NCBI GenBank assembly: GCA_913048385.1
Contig: CAJWVZ010000002.1
Location: forward strand, 170,190 to 234,189
Direction of reading: 5' to 3'
Length of the DNA: 64,000 bases
Origin: an uncultured Gammaproteobacteria bacterium
Lineage (GTDB): Bacteria; Pseudomonadota; Gammaproteobacteria; Pseudomonadales; Pseudohongiellaceae
The notes beneath the pieces are model-generated. The model saw only the letters and a program-made list of their open reading frames with translations. It made no database searches and was not told where the DNA came from. Each line of letters opens with the position of its first letter. The stretch's first letter is position 1. Positions 17,091 to 27,519 of the stretch are shown piece after piece. The position numbers and the translations under genes were made by a program.

Positions 17091-18224
17091 ATGCTTGAAG
17101 AAAGCTCATTGAAGGTTTCCATGGAGCTTCTGCGCGCTCGCGCGGAATCTGGCCTCAAAACATTATACGTCGCCGACGCGCTTGCAATGCCTGTGCATTG
17201 GTACTATCGCCCTTACGATATTCAATTACAATTCCCCGACGGTATCACTGATTTCGAAGCCGCTCCCAAATATCATCCCTCTTCAATTATGTCTTTGCAT
17301 TCAACAAATGGGGGCGGTCGGCGGTCCAAAGGATCTAATAATGGAAAAGAAATTATTGGCGACGTTATTCTCAAGGGCAAAAGAGACAAGTGGGGCGTAC
17401 CAAATACTCACTATCACCACGGAATGCCTGCGGGCTCAAATACGCTGAATGCTCATTGTGCACGGGCAGTGACCCGCGCCTTAACAACAAACTCAGCAAG
17501 GTATTCACAAAGTGCTTTTTTCGAATCTTATATCTCACTCCTCACTTCCGATCCTCCTGAGCATCCCGACACCTATGCGGAATCCTATCACAGAGCATTT
17601 TTCGCAAATCTCGAGAATGGAGTGCCGCCCAATAAATGCGGTTCAAAAACTCATGATACAGCCTCCATTGGGGGTTTGGTTACACTTGCTCCGATTGTTA
17701 TTTCTGAGCGGTTTGCGGGCACAAGCTTAGAAACAACAAAGAAAATATGTATGGAACATCTTTGGCTAACCCATCCTGACAAAGCATTGTCCCAAATTTC
17801 TGATGACTACGTTTCCCTTTTAGACGCTTTACTTTTTCGCAATGAACAGCAAAAGCCGCATTTCCTAAAAGAACTTTTATCTAAACAATTTACCGATCTA
17901 AATTTTGAACAGCTTGAAACGAAAGCTAGAGATGGAGACGAGGCAATTGTTGGCCAACTTTTTTCTAAGGCGTGCTACATCTCGGACTCTTGGCCCTCGG
18001 TTCTTTACTTAGCTTATCGATATAATGTAGACATATTGGGTGGACTCATATCGAACACTAACTTAGGTGGAGACAATGTACACCGAGGGTCGATCTTGGG
18101 AGTTTTACTGGGTATTGCGAATGCTGAAACGGTCGATAATTTGTTCAATAAGTTAGTAGACAGTAAAATTATTCACGAAGAAATTGAAAATTTGTTAGAC
18201 ACTGCTTTATCAAAATACATTTGA
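17091..18224 (+). CDS. ADP-ribosylglycohydrolase (DraG) fold protein with altered metal-site motifs
   Basis: 377-residue all-helical protein of the DraG/ARH superfamily. The N-terminal signature appears as VADALAMPVHWYY (residues 28–39; GDxxG-like), and the C-terminal GGDNVHRGSILGVLLGIANAE (from residue 326) corresponds to the usual GGDTDT…GA block. The first metal-ligand motif, usually TDDT, is replaced by GSNTLN near residues 115–120, and the second Asp of GGDTD is replaced. The fold therefore appears retained but magnesium-dependent ADP-ribose hydrolysis is doubtful; a different ligand or chemistry is possible. The start ATG at 17091 follows the terminator by about 55 bp. The RIO-type kinase gene follows 24 bp later. 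Confidence 0.75.
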   Translation: MLEESSLKVSMELLRARAESGLKTLYVADALAMPVHWYYRPYDIQLQFPDGITDFEAAPKYHPSSIMSLHSTNGGGRRSKGSNNGKEIIGDVILKGKRDKWGVPNTHYHHGMPAGSNTLNAHCARAVTRALTTNSARYSQSAFFESYISLLTSDPPEHPDTYAESYHRAFFANLENGVPPNKCGSKTHDTASIGGLVTLAPIVISERFAGTSLETTKKICMEHLWLTHPDKALSQISDDYVSLLDALLFRNEQQKPHFLKELLSKQFTDLNFEQLETKARDGDEAIVGQLFSKACYISDSWPSVLYLAYRYNVDILGGLISNTNLGGDNVHRGSILGVLLGIANAETVDNLFNKLVDSKIIHEEIENLLDTALSKYI

Positions 18225-18248
18225 CATCAAACAGGCGCCTCACCCGCA

Positions 18249-19106
18249 ATGAAGATACCCGCAAGACTCACACCACTTATCTCAGAAGGCATGATTGACC
18301 GCGTCGTCAGTCGGCTAATGAGCGGAAAGGAAGCTGACGTATATATCGTCGAAATTAATGGCCAACGACAATGCGCGAAAATTTATAAAGATGTCGAACA
18401 CAGAGGTTTCAAACAAGCCGTTCGTTATACTGAAGGTCGGAAATCACGCAACAGCAGACGCGGAAGAGCTATGGAGAAGGGCTCAAAATATGGTCGTGAT
18501 CAAAAAGAAAAAAGCTGGCACGACGCAGAAATAAATGCGTTACGAAAAGTGGCCGCTGCCGGAGTCCGGGTCCCAAAACCTATGAGCTGTGTAGATGGAA
18601 TTCTCTTCATGGAGCTTATTACCGACACTGAAGGTAATGCCGCACCGAGACTAAGCGAGGTGGCTCTCAAGCCGGAGCAAGCGATCGAGGACCACAACAC
18701 TCTAATTAAGTATATTTTACGAATGCTTCACGTTGGAATCGTGCATGGAGATCTCTCAGAATTCAATATATTGGTGGACGAATATGGTCCTGTAATTATT
18801 GATCTCCCTCAGGCTGTCGATGCCGCCGCTAATAATAATGCTAGAGAAATGCTCTTGCGTGATGTAAATAAAATACGTGATTACTATGCACAATATGCAC
18901 CTGCATTGTCATCAACAAAATACGGTAAGGAAATTTGGTCGCTATACGAATCTGGGACTTTAAGCCCCAATGTAAACTTGAAAGGTACCTTTGAAGAAAA
19001 TACCAAAAGCGCGGATGTTGAGGGGGTTATGCATGAGATTGAAGAAGCATTAAAAGAACAGCAAGAAAGAATAAGGCGCATAGAGGAAGCGGAACAAAAT
19101 TCCTAG
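18249..19106 (+). CDS. RIO1-type serine protein kinase (PA4780-like)
   Basis: Atypical protein kinase of 285 residues. The ATP-binding loop is SGKEADVY (25–32) with the following CAKIYKD lysine. The catalytic loop is HGDLSEFNIL (166–175), and the metal-binding DFG equivalent is IIDLPQAV (183–190). The bacterial RIO extension is the basic segment around GRKSRNSRRGRAMEKGSKYG. The C-terminus (about 255–285) is a charged coiled coil. The bacterial substrate is unknown; ribosome maturation is known only for eukaryotic and archaeal relatives. It lies 24 bp after the DraG-fold gene. Confidence 0.9.
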   Translation: MKIPARLTPLISEGMIDRVVSRLMSGKEADVYIVEINGQRQCAKIYKDVEHRGFKQAVRYTEGRKSRNSRRGRAMEKGSKYGRDQKEKSWHDAEINALRKVAAAGVRVPKPMSCVDGILFMELITDTEGNAAPRLSEVALKPEQAIEDHNTLIKYILRMLHVGIVHGDLSEFNILVDEYGPVIIDLPQAVDAAANNNAREMLLRDVNKIRDYYAQYAPALSSTKYGKEIWSLYESGTLSPNVNLKGTFEENTKSADVEGVMHEIEEALKEQQERIRRIEEAEQNS

Positions 19107-19228
19107 TCCTGTACACACCCTACTTTCTCAACTTGTCATTTCCATGGCCTCACATTAATCGAGACTATCATTCGAATTTGCTATAGAGTCTTGATCCACT
19201 TGTTGTTTTATTTTAACAGGAGTCCTTG

Positions 19229-19921
19229 GTGAGAAATCTAAAATCAAACCGATCAGAGATCTCGGGCAGGTCCCTGGTTGCACGTTTGTGGAAAGACAAT
19301 CAGCAATTTTTTTTGATTCTTACTTGCATCGTTTTTTTTAAGAGCGCAATTGCTGATTTGAGCTCTATTTCAGGCGCCTCGATGCAGCCGACCCTGCTAG
19401 ATGGAGATAAAATTTGGGTCAATAAGTTAGCATACGACGTAAAAGTTCCCTTTACAGAAATTTCGCTCAAACAACTTAACGCGCCTGAGAGGGGTGACAT
19501 AGTAATTATTGATTCAAAAAAAGCAGGTAAGCGTCTTGTAAAACGAATTATTGGCATTCCGGGTGACACGATCTTAATGCAAAGCAATACTATTATCATA
19601 AATGGCAGCTCAGTAAATTATGAAATCGTTTCCGAGGACAACGAGGCAATTACGATTCGAGAGTCAATTGACCGCTCTTATAATATTAAAATTGCGAACA
19701 ATTTCGACCAAGGAAGAATTCGTACATTTGGCCCAGCTCAAGTCCCTGAGGGGGAATTTTTTGTTTTAGGTGATAATCGAGACAACAGTGCAGACAGTCG
19801 CATCTATAGCTTTATTCCTCGTGGAGAATTAATCGGTCGCTCAAGTTCTTTAGTTTTTTCTCTCGATAATGAGAATCACTATATCCCCAGAAAAAATAGA
19901 TTTTTTTCTAAATTAGATTAA
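19229..19921 (+). CDS. lepB: Signal peptidase I
   Basis: Membrane serine protease that removes Sec and Tat signal peptides. The catalytic serine lies in SGASMQPTLLDGD near residue 51, and the catalytic lysine is in RLVKRIIGIPGD near residue 105. The box-E motif LGDNRDNSADSR is complete. A single N-terminal transmembrane helix covers about residues 26–44, fewer than the two of E. coli LepB. TTG 19226 and GTG 19229 are adjacent candidate starts; GTG is better placed after AGGAG at 19218–19222. It stands alone here, away from lepA and rnc, its usual partners. Confidence 0.93.
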   Translation: MRNLKSNRSEISGRSLVARLWKDNQQFFLILTCIVFFKSAIADLSSISGASMQPTLLDGDKIWVNKLAYDVKVPFTEISLKQLNAPERGDIVIIDSKKAGKRLVKRIIGIPGDTILMQSNTIIINGSSVNYEIVSEDNEAITIRESIDRSYNIKIANNFDQGRIRTFGPAQVPEGEFFVLGDNRDNSADSRIYSFIPRGELIGRSSSLVFSLDNENHYIPRKNRFFSKLD

Positions 19922-20072
19922 AGAAACCTACTTTGAAGATTACCAAACCTTGGTTATGACAAAAAATTTTTCAAATTCAATAAAGAAAAATTACCAAGAA
20001 AAACGCGCTGTTGAGCGAATATATAATTTTTTAGAGAAAGATGTTTCAAAACACAGGCATCAATTGCTTAAG

Positions 20073-22331
20073 ATGCGGGAACGCACAGAACTCTATTTAC
20101 ACATTTTATTACTGTCTGTGACACTTATACTTGCAGTCTTACCACAAAAAAAATTCGCTGCTGACTACTTCATTCCTTTCACGGCAAACCAACCAACAAT
20201 TGACGGGATCCTGAGTGACAACGAATGGCTCGACGCCAGCGAAGTTTATGTTAACGTCGAAACAGATCCTGCTGATAGTGTAAAAAGCGCTGTAAAAACC
20301 AAAGCGCTTCTTATGGAAAATGGAGAGACCCTCTTTATTGCATTTATGGCCAGCGACGAGAATCCTAACCAAATTCGAGCTTTTTATAGGGACAGAGACC
20401 TTCTTTGGAGCGACGATTATGTTGGCGTTTCACTGGACACTTTTAACGACGAAAGACGGGCTTACGAATTCTGGGTAAATCCCCTTGGAGTCCAAGCCGA
20501 TGGTACCTACGACGACATAAATCAAAAGAGCGATGCATCTTGGAATGCTATTTGGCAAAGTGCAGGAAAAATCAACGGGCATGGGTACACAGTTGAAATG
20601 GCGATCCCCTTCAAGCAATTACGCTTCTCTCCCAACAAGGGAACCCAGCAATGGGGGTTAGAGCTTATAAGACGATATCCACGTGACCGAAACACACGAA
20701 TAGCCAATGCAATAATTGATAGAGACGTATCATGCCGGCTATGCCAATTCTCAAAAGCCGAAGGTATGAATAATATCGAAGCGGGTCAGAATTTAGAAAT
20801 AATACCCTCTTTTACCATGAACTCGATCAGACGCCGTGATCCAAGCGAGAATACTTGGCAAAATGATGGGATAAAATCTGATACAGGAGTCGATCTGAGA
20901 TGGGGTATCAGTCAAGATTTATTTCTAAACGCAACTCTGAATCCGGATTTTTCTCAAGTGGAAGCTGATAGCGTTCAACTTGATACAAACAATACCTTTA
21001 GCCTCTATTTTCCTGAACGCCGAACTTTCTTTTTAGACGGGGCGGACTATTTTGATACTTTTGAAAACTTAGTTTACACGCGCAACATTTCAAACCCAAA
21101 TTTCGGCGTAAAGATTACGGGAAAAAAAGATGCTCACTCTTACGCTTTTCTAACTGCTAACGATAAAAAAACTCAGTTCATTGCACCAACAAGTTTGTCC
21201 TCATCAGTTACCACATTACGCAACGAATTAGGTGATGACCTTTCGAGCAACATCGCTATTGGTCGGTACCGACTCGATATTTTTAAAAATTCGAGCATCG
21301 GAGCATTGATAACTGACAGAAGGAGTGCAAGCGCAGGAGTTGACTATAAAAATACTGTAAGAAGCTTTGATGCAGTCCTTCGACCTACAAATAGCGATAC
21401 AATCGCAATCCAAACAATAAACTCCTCCAGTAATACTCCCCTCCAGCCACAAACAAAGCCCAATTTTGGGAACGAGCAATCTGGGCAAGCAAAACGAGTG
21501 GAATATCGACACGTTGACAGCGTTTGGGACTGGCGCATAGGGCTGAATGATTTCAGCGAAGGCTTCCGCGCGGATCTAGGGTTTGTAAATCGTGTTGATT
21601 ATAAATACTTCGTTACAACAATCGGCAGAAGTTGGCGCTCTAATGGAGAAAAGTTTTTTAACCGCATTCGGCTTGCCATCGATTATGATAGAACTGAAAA
21701 TCAGGCAGGCCTTGAGCTTGAGGAAGAGCTTGAGCTTTTCATCAATATGAATGGGCCTTCTCAATCATATTTAAATGGGTTGTTCGGTGGGAGTAAAACG
21801 TACTGGAATGGACATGTATATAACGAGCAATTTAATCAAATCTCGTTGGGCTTCTCTCCAAGAGCTGCCTTCAAACTGGGTATGTATCTTCGACTGGAAG
21901 ATGTTGTCGATTTTAGAAACTCCGGACTAGGACGATCACTTCGATTCGGACCAGAAGCCAGATTGCAACTCGGGCAACATATGCAAATAAATCTCAATTT
22001 TACCCAACAAAAATTTAAGGTCGCGGATGGACAACTTTTTGAGACTGAGTTAATCGACCTCAGAGCAACATATCAATTTTCGACTCAAAGCTACGTTCGC
22101 TTTACGCTTCAGAACAATGACCGCTCTCGCAATCCTCATTTATACATAAAACCGGTAAATAAAAGAGACAACGATCTGTCACTTCAACTGCTTTATAGCT
22201 ACCGATATAATGCTGCAACACGATTTTTTATTGGTTACTCTGACGTTGGTTACCAAAATGAAAATATTAAGCAGATTTACTCGACCAATCAGGCCTTTTT
22301 TGCAAAGTTCACATATGCCTTTCAATACTAA
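20073..22331 (+). CDS. Exported CBM9/DUF5916 outer-membrane beta-barrel protein
   Basis: Large secreted protein. After a signal peptide (hydrophobic core in LHILLLSVTLILAV, cleavage probably after KFAA), a family-9 carbohydrate-binding-like domain (about 120 residues) includes IDGILSDNEWLDA, VGVSLDTFNDERRAYEFWVNP and GYTVEMAIPFKQLRF. The remainder is DUF5916: FSQVEADSVQLDTNNTFSLYFPE and FFLDGADYF are typical. It is predicted to form a beta-barrel that ends with an aromatic residue (FAKFTYAFQY), as outer-membrane barrels do. The frame is open from TTG 19950/ATG 19956, but ATG 20073 gives a normal-length signal peptide; the longer form would add about 40 polar residues. The ligand is unknown. 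Confidence 0.85.
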   Translation: MRERTELYLHILLLSVTLILAVLPQKKFAADYFIPFTANQPTIDGILSDNEWLDASEVYVNVETDPADSVKSAVKTKALLMENGETLFIAFMASDENPNQIRAFYRDRDLLWSDDYVGVSLDTFNDERRAYEFWVNPLGVQADGTYDDINQKSDASWNAIWQSAGKINGHGYTVEMAIPFKQLRFSPNKGTQQWGLELIRRYPRDRNTRIANAIIDRDVSCRLCQFSKAEGMNNIEAGQNLEIIPSFTMNSIRRRDPSENTWQNDGIKSDTGVDLRWGISQDLFLNATLNPDFSQVEADSVQLDTNNTFSLYFPERRTFFLDGADYFDTFENLVYTRNISNPNFGVKITGKKDAHSYAFLTANDKKTQFIAPTSLSSSVTTLRNELGDDLSSNIAIGRYRLDIFKNSSIGALITDRRSASAGVDYKNTVRSFDAVLRPTNSDTIAIQTINSSSNTPLQPQTKPNFGNEQSGQAKRVEYRHVDSVWDWRIGLNDFSEGFRADLGFVNRVDYKYFVTTIGRSWRSNGEKFFNRIRLAIDYDRTENQAGLELEEELELFINMNGPSQSYLNGLFGGSKTYWNGHVYNEQFNQISLGFSPRAAFKLGMYLRLEDVVDFRNSGLGRSLRFGPEARLQLGQHMQINLNFTQQKFKVADGQLFETELIDLRATYQFSTQSYVRFTLQNNDRSRNPHLYIKPVNKRDNDLSLQLLYSYRYNAATRFFIGYSDVGYQNENIKQIYSTNQAFFAKFTYAFQY

Positions 22332-22441
22332 CAAACACATTAATACACTGATAAATGCAAAAATTCTTCATAAGCTATCCATAGAAATCACAACTGGGTA
22401 AAATAACGTGGTGCTTACTCAACAGGGACAATTCCATCGAA

Positions 22442-23563
22442 ATGAATCAACGAACCTCTCTCTACCAAAAGCACCTTGAATCTGAGGCTAAAATTGTTAA
22501 CTTTTCAGGATGGGATATGCCGATGCATTACGGCTCTCAGATTGAAGAACATAATTGTGTAAGAACCACGGCTGGAGTTTTCGACGTCTCACACATGACA
22601 GTGATAGACGTTGACGGAGAAGACGCCACGGCTTACTTGCAAACGCTTTTAGCAAATGATGTCGCAAAATTAAAGATTGTTGGGTCGGCGCTTTATTCAG
22701 CAATGCTCGATGAAAATGGCGGAGTGCTTGACGACCTTATCGTATACAAAACAACCGCGGGTTACCGTTTGGTTGTAAATTGCGCAACCCGCGTAAAAGA
22801 CCTGAAATGGATGGCAAAATACGCTGAGGGGTTTTCGGTAGCAATACAAGAAAGACCTGGCCTGAGCATCCTTGCAGTTCATGGCCCTTCAGCCATTTCA
22901 ATCGTTTGTAAAATTCTAGAGAACAAGCGATTTTTAGGAGATTATTCAGGAGATAAAGTTCGAGCACTGAAGAACTTTCAAGGGATTGAATTGAAAGATT
23001 GGTTTGTAGCTCGCACCGGGTATACCGGAGAAAAAGGACTTGAGATTATCCTGCCGTCAGAACAAGCTCCCAGTTTCTGGGACGCTTTATTGGACAAGAA
23101 AGTAAGGCCCGTGGGCCTTGGTGCCAGAGATACTCTTCGTTTAGAGGCCGGCATGAACCTTTATGGCAACGACATGGACGAAAATACGTCCCCGCTTTCA
23201 GCTAACATGGATCGTACTATTGCGTGGGAACCTGATGATCGCGAATTTATCGGGCGTCGCGCGCTGAAGGATCATCAGCTCGAGCAAAAGGCTGGGAACC
23301 TTCATATCCTCGTTGGTCTAGTCCTTGAGGCTAGAGGCGTTCTCAGAAACGGACAGAAAATTATCTGCACACAACGCTCCGGCAAAATTGCAGAGGGCAC
23401 TGTTACTAGTGGTTCCTTTTCACCGACATTGAAGCATTCAATCGCTTTAGCTAGAATTCCCGCTAATACAGAAAGCTGCCAAGTCTTGATTAGAGATAAC
23501 ATTACGCCTGTGCGAATCGTAGAACCAGGATTTGTACGGTTTGGAAAACGAATCTTTACATAA
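22442..23563 (+). CDS. gcvT: Glycine cleavage system aminomethyltransferase (T protein)
   Basis: Transfers the methylene group from the aminomethyl-lipoyl H protein to tetrahydrofolate, releasing ammonia. 373 residues. Visible blocks are [57 protein letters not shown] and [21 protein letters not shown], the folate-binding core, plus the C-terminal GCV_T_C barrel with [10 protein letters not shown]. First gene of gcvT–gcvH–gcvP. The 110-bp upstream spacer contains no glycine riboswitch that I can recognise, so control may be through GcvA/GcvR-type regulators; a GcvR-like gene is at 14025. Confidence 0.97.
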   Translation: MNQRTSLYQKHLESEAKIVNFSGWDMPMHYGSQIEEHNCVRTTAGVFDVSHMTVIDVDGEDATAYLQTLLANDVAKLKIVGSALYSAMLDENGGVLDDLIVYKTTAGYRLVVNCATRVKDLKWMAKYAEGFSVAIQERPGLSILAVHGPSAISIVCKILENKRFLGDYSGDKVRALKNFQGIELKDWFVARTGYTGEKGLEIILPSEQAPSFWDALLDKKVRPVGLGARDTLRLEAGMNLYGNDMDENTSPLSANMDRTIAWEPDDREFIGRRALKDHQLEQKAGNLHILVGLVLEARGVLRNGQKIICTQRSGKIAEGTVTSGSFSPTLKHSIALARIPANTESCQVLIRDNITPVRIVEPGFVRFGKRIFT

Positions 23564-23616
23564 CAAGTCAACTCAGCAGTCAAACACAGACACAGTTAAA
23601 TTTCGAGGAAGAATCA

Positions 23617-24006
23617 GTGACTTTATGCCCAGAAAATCTAAAATATATGCGATCTCATGAATGGGTGAGAATAGAATCAAACGGTGAGGCAGTGGTTGGC
23701 ATTAGCGATCATGCCCAAGCGTCTCTCGGAGATATTGTCTTCGTTGAACTCCCAGAGGTTGGGGCTATCGTCCACCTCAAAAACGAAATTGCCGTGGTTG
23801 AATCTGTGAAAGCAGCTTCTGACGTTTATAGCCCTGTGTCGGGTGAAATAACTGCCATTAATGAGGAGCTCCTGGAATCGCCTGAGATGGTTAATAAAGT
23901 TCCCTACGACGAAGGGTGGTTTTTTAAGATTAAGCTCAGCGATGAAGCAGAGCTTGACGACTTGATGGATGCTGAAAGTTATTCTGAATTCTGTAATGAC
24001 AGTTAG
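23617..24006 (+). CDS. gcvH: Glycine cleavage system H protein
   Basis: Lipoyl carrier of the glycine cleavage system, 129 residues. The lipoylated lysine is Lys65 in [18 protein letters not shown]. Other conserved segments are [30 protein letters not shown] and the C-terminal [10 protein letters not shown]. The start is a GTG at 23617 with an upstream AGGAAG site, giving the standard N-terminus. It lies 53 bp after gcvT and 100 bp before gcvP. Confidence 0.97.
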   Translation: MTLCPENLKYMRSHEWVRIESNGEAVVGISDHAQASLGDIVFVELPEVGAIVHLKNEIAVVESVKAASDVYSPVSGEITAINEELLESPEMVNKVPYDEGWFFKIKLSDEAELDDLMDAESYSEFCNDS

Positions 24007-24106
24007 CGACCGCTGTTCACAGCATAGATTGCTCTCGGGAAATTCCAATACGTTAGTTGCATTTAAGTTTTAAATCGCACATGCACTCGGTTTCATAAGG
24101 AAAATA

Positions 24107-27064
24107 ATGCAAGCTCAAATTAAGCCCCAGTTTGTGAATGAACGTCAGGATCCGCTCTCTGACATGGACAATAACAAAGAATTTATGGCGCGTCATATCG
24201 GCCCATCAGAAGCGCAGTTATTCGAAATGATGAATGAGCTCGGTGTTGAGTCGCTAGAAGCTTTGATAGAATCAACAGTTCCAAGGTCTATCGCTAGTCT
24301 CGAACCCCTGAATTTGGGTGCCCCAAAAAGCGAGTCTGACGCTTTACGGGATCTACAAGCAATTGCGAAAAAAAACGACCTTTACCGCTCCTTTATTGGA
24401 ATGGGTTACTATGACACACATACTCCTAATGTAATCCTAAGAAATGTTCTTCAGAATCCGAGCTGGTATACGGCATACACGCCCTACCAGCCGGAAATTT
24501 CTCAAGGTCGACTTGAGAGCCTACTTAACTTCCAACAAATGGTCCTAGATCTAACAGGAATGGATCTAGCAAATGCTTCCTTGCTTGATGAAGCGACCGC
24601 TTCGGCTGAGGCTATGTCACTCGCCAAAAGAGTCTGCAAAGATAAAGCTGCCAATACCTTTTTCATTGATAAGAATTGCTTCCCTCAAACCATTGATGTT
24701 CTCAAAACTCGCGCAGAGTGCTTCGGTTTTGACATTGTCATTGACAGAAGAAAGTCCATACCCAAGGAAGGCGTTTTCGGAGCGCTTTTACAATATCCTG
24801 ATGCACTTGGGAATGTCGCAGATTTATCAAACAGTATTGAGCAATTACACTCTCAAAATGCAATCGCAATCGTGGCAGCCGATCTGTTGAGCTTGGCCCT
24901 TTTGAAGCCTCCTGGAGAAATGGGGGCTGATGTTGTTACTGGCACCTCACAACGGTTCGGCGTCCCAATGGGGTATGGCGGGCCTCACGCTGCCTACTTT
25001 GCAACAAAAGAGGCGTTTAAAAGGTCTGTGCCAGGACGAATCATTGGCGTTTCAATCGACAGGCGCGGGCGTCAAGCTTTTAGAATGGCTCTTCAAACCC
25101 GTGAGCAGCATATCCGAAGAGAAAAAGCCAATAGCAACATTTGCACTGCACAGGTCCTTCTTGCCAATATCTCAGCCATGTATGCAATGTATCACGGTCC
25201 GAAGGGTCTTAAAGATATCGCAAGAAAGATACACAGACTTACTTCCATACTATGCAATGGATTGAAGAGTAAAAAAATAAAAGTTATTAATTCGCACTTC
25301 TTTGACACTATAACCATCGAAGTTGAAAACAGAATCGGCAATGAAATCAAGACACGTGCGCAACAAGCAAAAGTAAATTTACGCTTCGATCGACTTGAAA
25401 CCGATAAACGCATCAGTCTAAGTCTTGATGAATGCACAAAACCTGCTGATATTGATGTCCTTTGGCGTATTATTCTTGGTGATGAAGCTGAAAATTTATC
25501 AGTCGAAAAACAGGATGCCGACATTGTTGACGGTATAGCAACAGAATATCTACAACACAACTTAATCAGAAGTAGTTCTTTCCTGACTCACCCCAACTTT
25601 AACAGTTATCACAGTGAAACTGAGATGATGCGCTATCTGAAGCGCCTCGAAGACAAAGACATCTCTCTCACGCATTCGATGATCCCTCTTGGCTCCTGCA
25701 CGATGAAGCTTAATGCTGCCTCAGAGATGATGCCTATCAGCTGGCCTGAATTTGCCTATCCGCATCCATTTACTCCTCCAAGTCAGATGTCCGGATATAT
25801 AGCAATGATAGAGTCGTTAGAAGAGATGCTTCAAGCAATAACAGGTTTTGATTCAGTCAGTATGCAGCCAAATTCCGGAGCACAAGGCGAGTATGCTGGC
25901 CTGCTCGCAATTAAAAAATACCACTTGAGCCGCGGAGACACCAACCGCGATATTTGTTTAATACCTACCTCAGCACACGGCACCAATCCAGCAAGCGCCC
26001 AAATGATCGGAATGAAAGTTGTGCTTGTAGCGTGCGATTCGGAGGGGAATATAGACCTAACAGATTTAGAAGAAAAGATAACTGCCAACAGCGAAAATAT
26101 AGCGGCCCTAATGATAACTTACCCGTCGACCCATGGCGTATATGAGGAGTCCGTCAAGTCAATCTGTCAAACTGTGCATAAACACGGCGGCCAGGTTTAT
26201 ATGGATGGGGCCAATCTAAATGCCCAAGTAGGTGTCACCAAACCTGCAGACATTGGTGCAGATGTCTCTCACATGAACCTACACAAAACCTTCTGTATCC
26301 CGCATGGAGGAGGAGGCCCTGGGATGGGGCCAATCGGGGTTAAAAAACATCTCTCACCCCATGTTTCAGGACACTGTGTCATCAACCTAAAGGGCGAAGC
26401 CTCGGGCAACGGTGCTGTCTCAGCGGCCCCCTGGGGCAGCTCGAGTATTTTACCTATTTCATGGATGTACATTGCCATGATGGGAGCTGAAGGCTTAACC
26501 AAAGCTACTCAAGTCGCTATTTTAAGTGCGAACTATATTGCGGCCAAGCTTGAGCCTTATTACCCCATCCTCTATCGAGGGCAGAGAGGTAGAGTAGCTC
26601 ACGAGTGCATTATTGATTTACGACAGTTAAAACAGTCCTCAGGTGTAACTGAAGAAGACGTAGCGAAACGCTTAATTGACTTTGGTTTTCATGCGCCCAC
26701 TATGTCATTTCCGGTCCCAGGTACCTTAATGATAGAGCCGACTGAAAGTGAATCAAAAAAAGAAATCGATCGCTTCATTACCGCCATGATTAAAATCCGC
26801 GAAGAAATTGCTCAAATTGAAAGTGGGAGCCTTGACGCAGCCGACAATCCGCTAAAAAATGCGCCTCATACCCTTGCCGACATTATGGAGGAGGAATGGA
26901 CCCATCAATATACAAAACATCAGGCTGCATATCCATTTATCCAACTAAAAGAGAATTTACCTGCCAAGTTCTGGCCTTGCGTAAATAGAATCGACAACGT
27001 CTATGGAGATCGGAACCTTTTTTGTTCATGTCCAAGTCTCGAGAGTTACGTTGAAAATCGTTAG
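24107..27064 (+). CDS. gcvP: Glycine dehydrogenase (decarboxylating), P protein
   Basis: PLP enzyme that decarboxylates glycine and loads the aminomethyl group onto GcvH. It is the long fused form (985 residues) with the two halves that are separate subunits in some bacteria. The PLP lysine is Lys727 in [17 protein letters not shown]. Other conserved segments are ARHIGPSE near the N-terminus, [34 protein letters not shown] and [16 protein letters not shown]. Met1 is followed by about 19 non-conserved residues before MDNNKEF, so an internal start is conceivable. Terminal gene of the gcv operon. Confidence 0.97.
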   Translation: MQAQIKPQFVNERQDPLSDMDNNKEFMARHIGPSEAQLFEMMNELGVESLEALIESTVPRSIASLEPLNLGAPKSESDALRDLQAIAKKNDLYRSFIGMGYYDTHTPNVILRNVLQNPSWYTAYTPYQPEISQGRLESLLNFQQMVLDLTGMDLANASLLDEATASAEAMSLAKRVCKDKAANTFFIDKNCFPQTIDVLKTRAECFGFDIVIDRRKSIPKEGVFGALLQYPDALGNVADLSNSIEQLHSQNAIAIVAADLLSLALLKPPGEMGADVVTGTSQRFGVPMGYGGPHAAYFATKEAFKRSVPGRIIGVSIDRRGRQAFRMALQTREQHIRREKANSNICTAQVLLANISAMYAMYHGPKGLKDIARKIHRLTSILCNGLKSKKIKVINSHFFDTITIEVENRIGNEIKTRAQQAKVNLRFDRLETDKRISLSLDECTKPADIDVLWRIILGDEAENLSVEKQDADIVDGIATEYLQHNLIRSSSFLTHPNFNSYHSETEMMRYLKRLEDKDISLTHSMIPLGSCTMKLNAASEMMPISWPEFAYPHPFTPPSQMSGYIAMIESLEEMLQAITGFDSVSMQPNSGAQGEYAGLLAIKKYHLSRGDTNRDICLIPTSAHGTNPASAQMIGMKVVLVACDSEGNIDLTDLEEKITANSENIAALMITYPSTHGVYEESVKSICQTVHKHGGQVYMDGANLNAQVGVTKPADIGADVSHMNLHKTFCIPHGGGGPGMGPIGVKKHLSPHVSGHCVINLKGEASGNGAVSAAPWGSSSILPISWMYIAMMGAEGLTKATQVAILSANYIAAKLEPYYPILYRGQRGRVAHECIIDLRQLKQSSGVTEEDVAKRLIDFGFHAPTMSFPVPGTLMIEPTESESKKEIDRFITAMIKIREEIAQIESGSLDAADNPLKNAPHTLADIMEEEWTHQYTKHQAAYPFIQLKENLPAKFWPCVNRIDNVYGDRNLFCSCPSLESYVENR

Positions 27065-27122
27065 ATTTTCCCTCGCAAATTTTACTAGACCTTTTCCCTC
27101 AATTTCGTGCTTTACTGCTCCG

Positions 27123-27433
27123 TTACCGGGACGGAGTTCCATGGATGATTGTTAAATATTCGAGCGTTGTACCTGCACGCCTAAACCTGGAAAGCGATTG
27201 GTATTCAGGGTCACTATACCAATCCTTAGCAGCTTGCTCCGACGGAAACTTGAATAAAATAATCCGCCCTGCAGCGGGCTGGCTCCCTACAACGTAATAG
27301 GGTTATCATCGTAAGTTATAAATTCACCACCAAATTTTTTTAAAATCGGAAAGAAACCTTTCTCATATTCTCGATACTGCTCTTCATCGTTTATAATGAG
27401 ATTTGCAAACAAGAAAACCGGCACATTTGACAT
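27123..27433 (-). pseudogene. DUF1330-family gene broken by a one-base frameshift
   Basis: The spacer between gcvP and pepQ holds a minus-strand DUF1330 gene in two frames. From ATG 27433 (with GAGGT a few bases upstream), the first frame encodes MSNVPVFLFANL through GGEFITYDDNPITL and then meets TAG near 27288. The frame one base back continues with GSQPAAGRIILFKFPS, WYSDPEYQSL and the family-typical end GTTLEYLTIIHGTPSR to a TAA at 27123–27125. Loss of a single G in a GG pair explains it. DUF1330 is a ferredoxin-like small domain of unknown function. A sequencing error cannot be excluded. Confidence 0.85.
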
Positions 27434-27519
27434 TTTTTACCTCAAACCGTAGCTAAAGGTTTTGGATCTTATTGACATAGATTTAATGGGCTTAGAAGAA
27501 ACTAAAAGAGTGCTGCTCA

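Noticed and set aside
22332..22441. Glycine riboswitch upstream of gcvT
   Set aside because: No recognisable tandem aptamer core, GGA-rich motifs or terminator hairpin could be folded by eye in the 110-bp leader.
25192..25560. Minus-strand 122-codon frame inside gcvP
   Set aside because: Shadow of the P-protein coding frame; composition rich in Ser/Leu/Arg/Cys with no domain.
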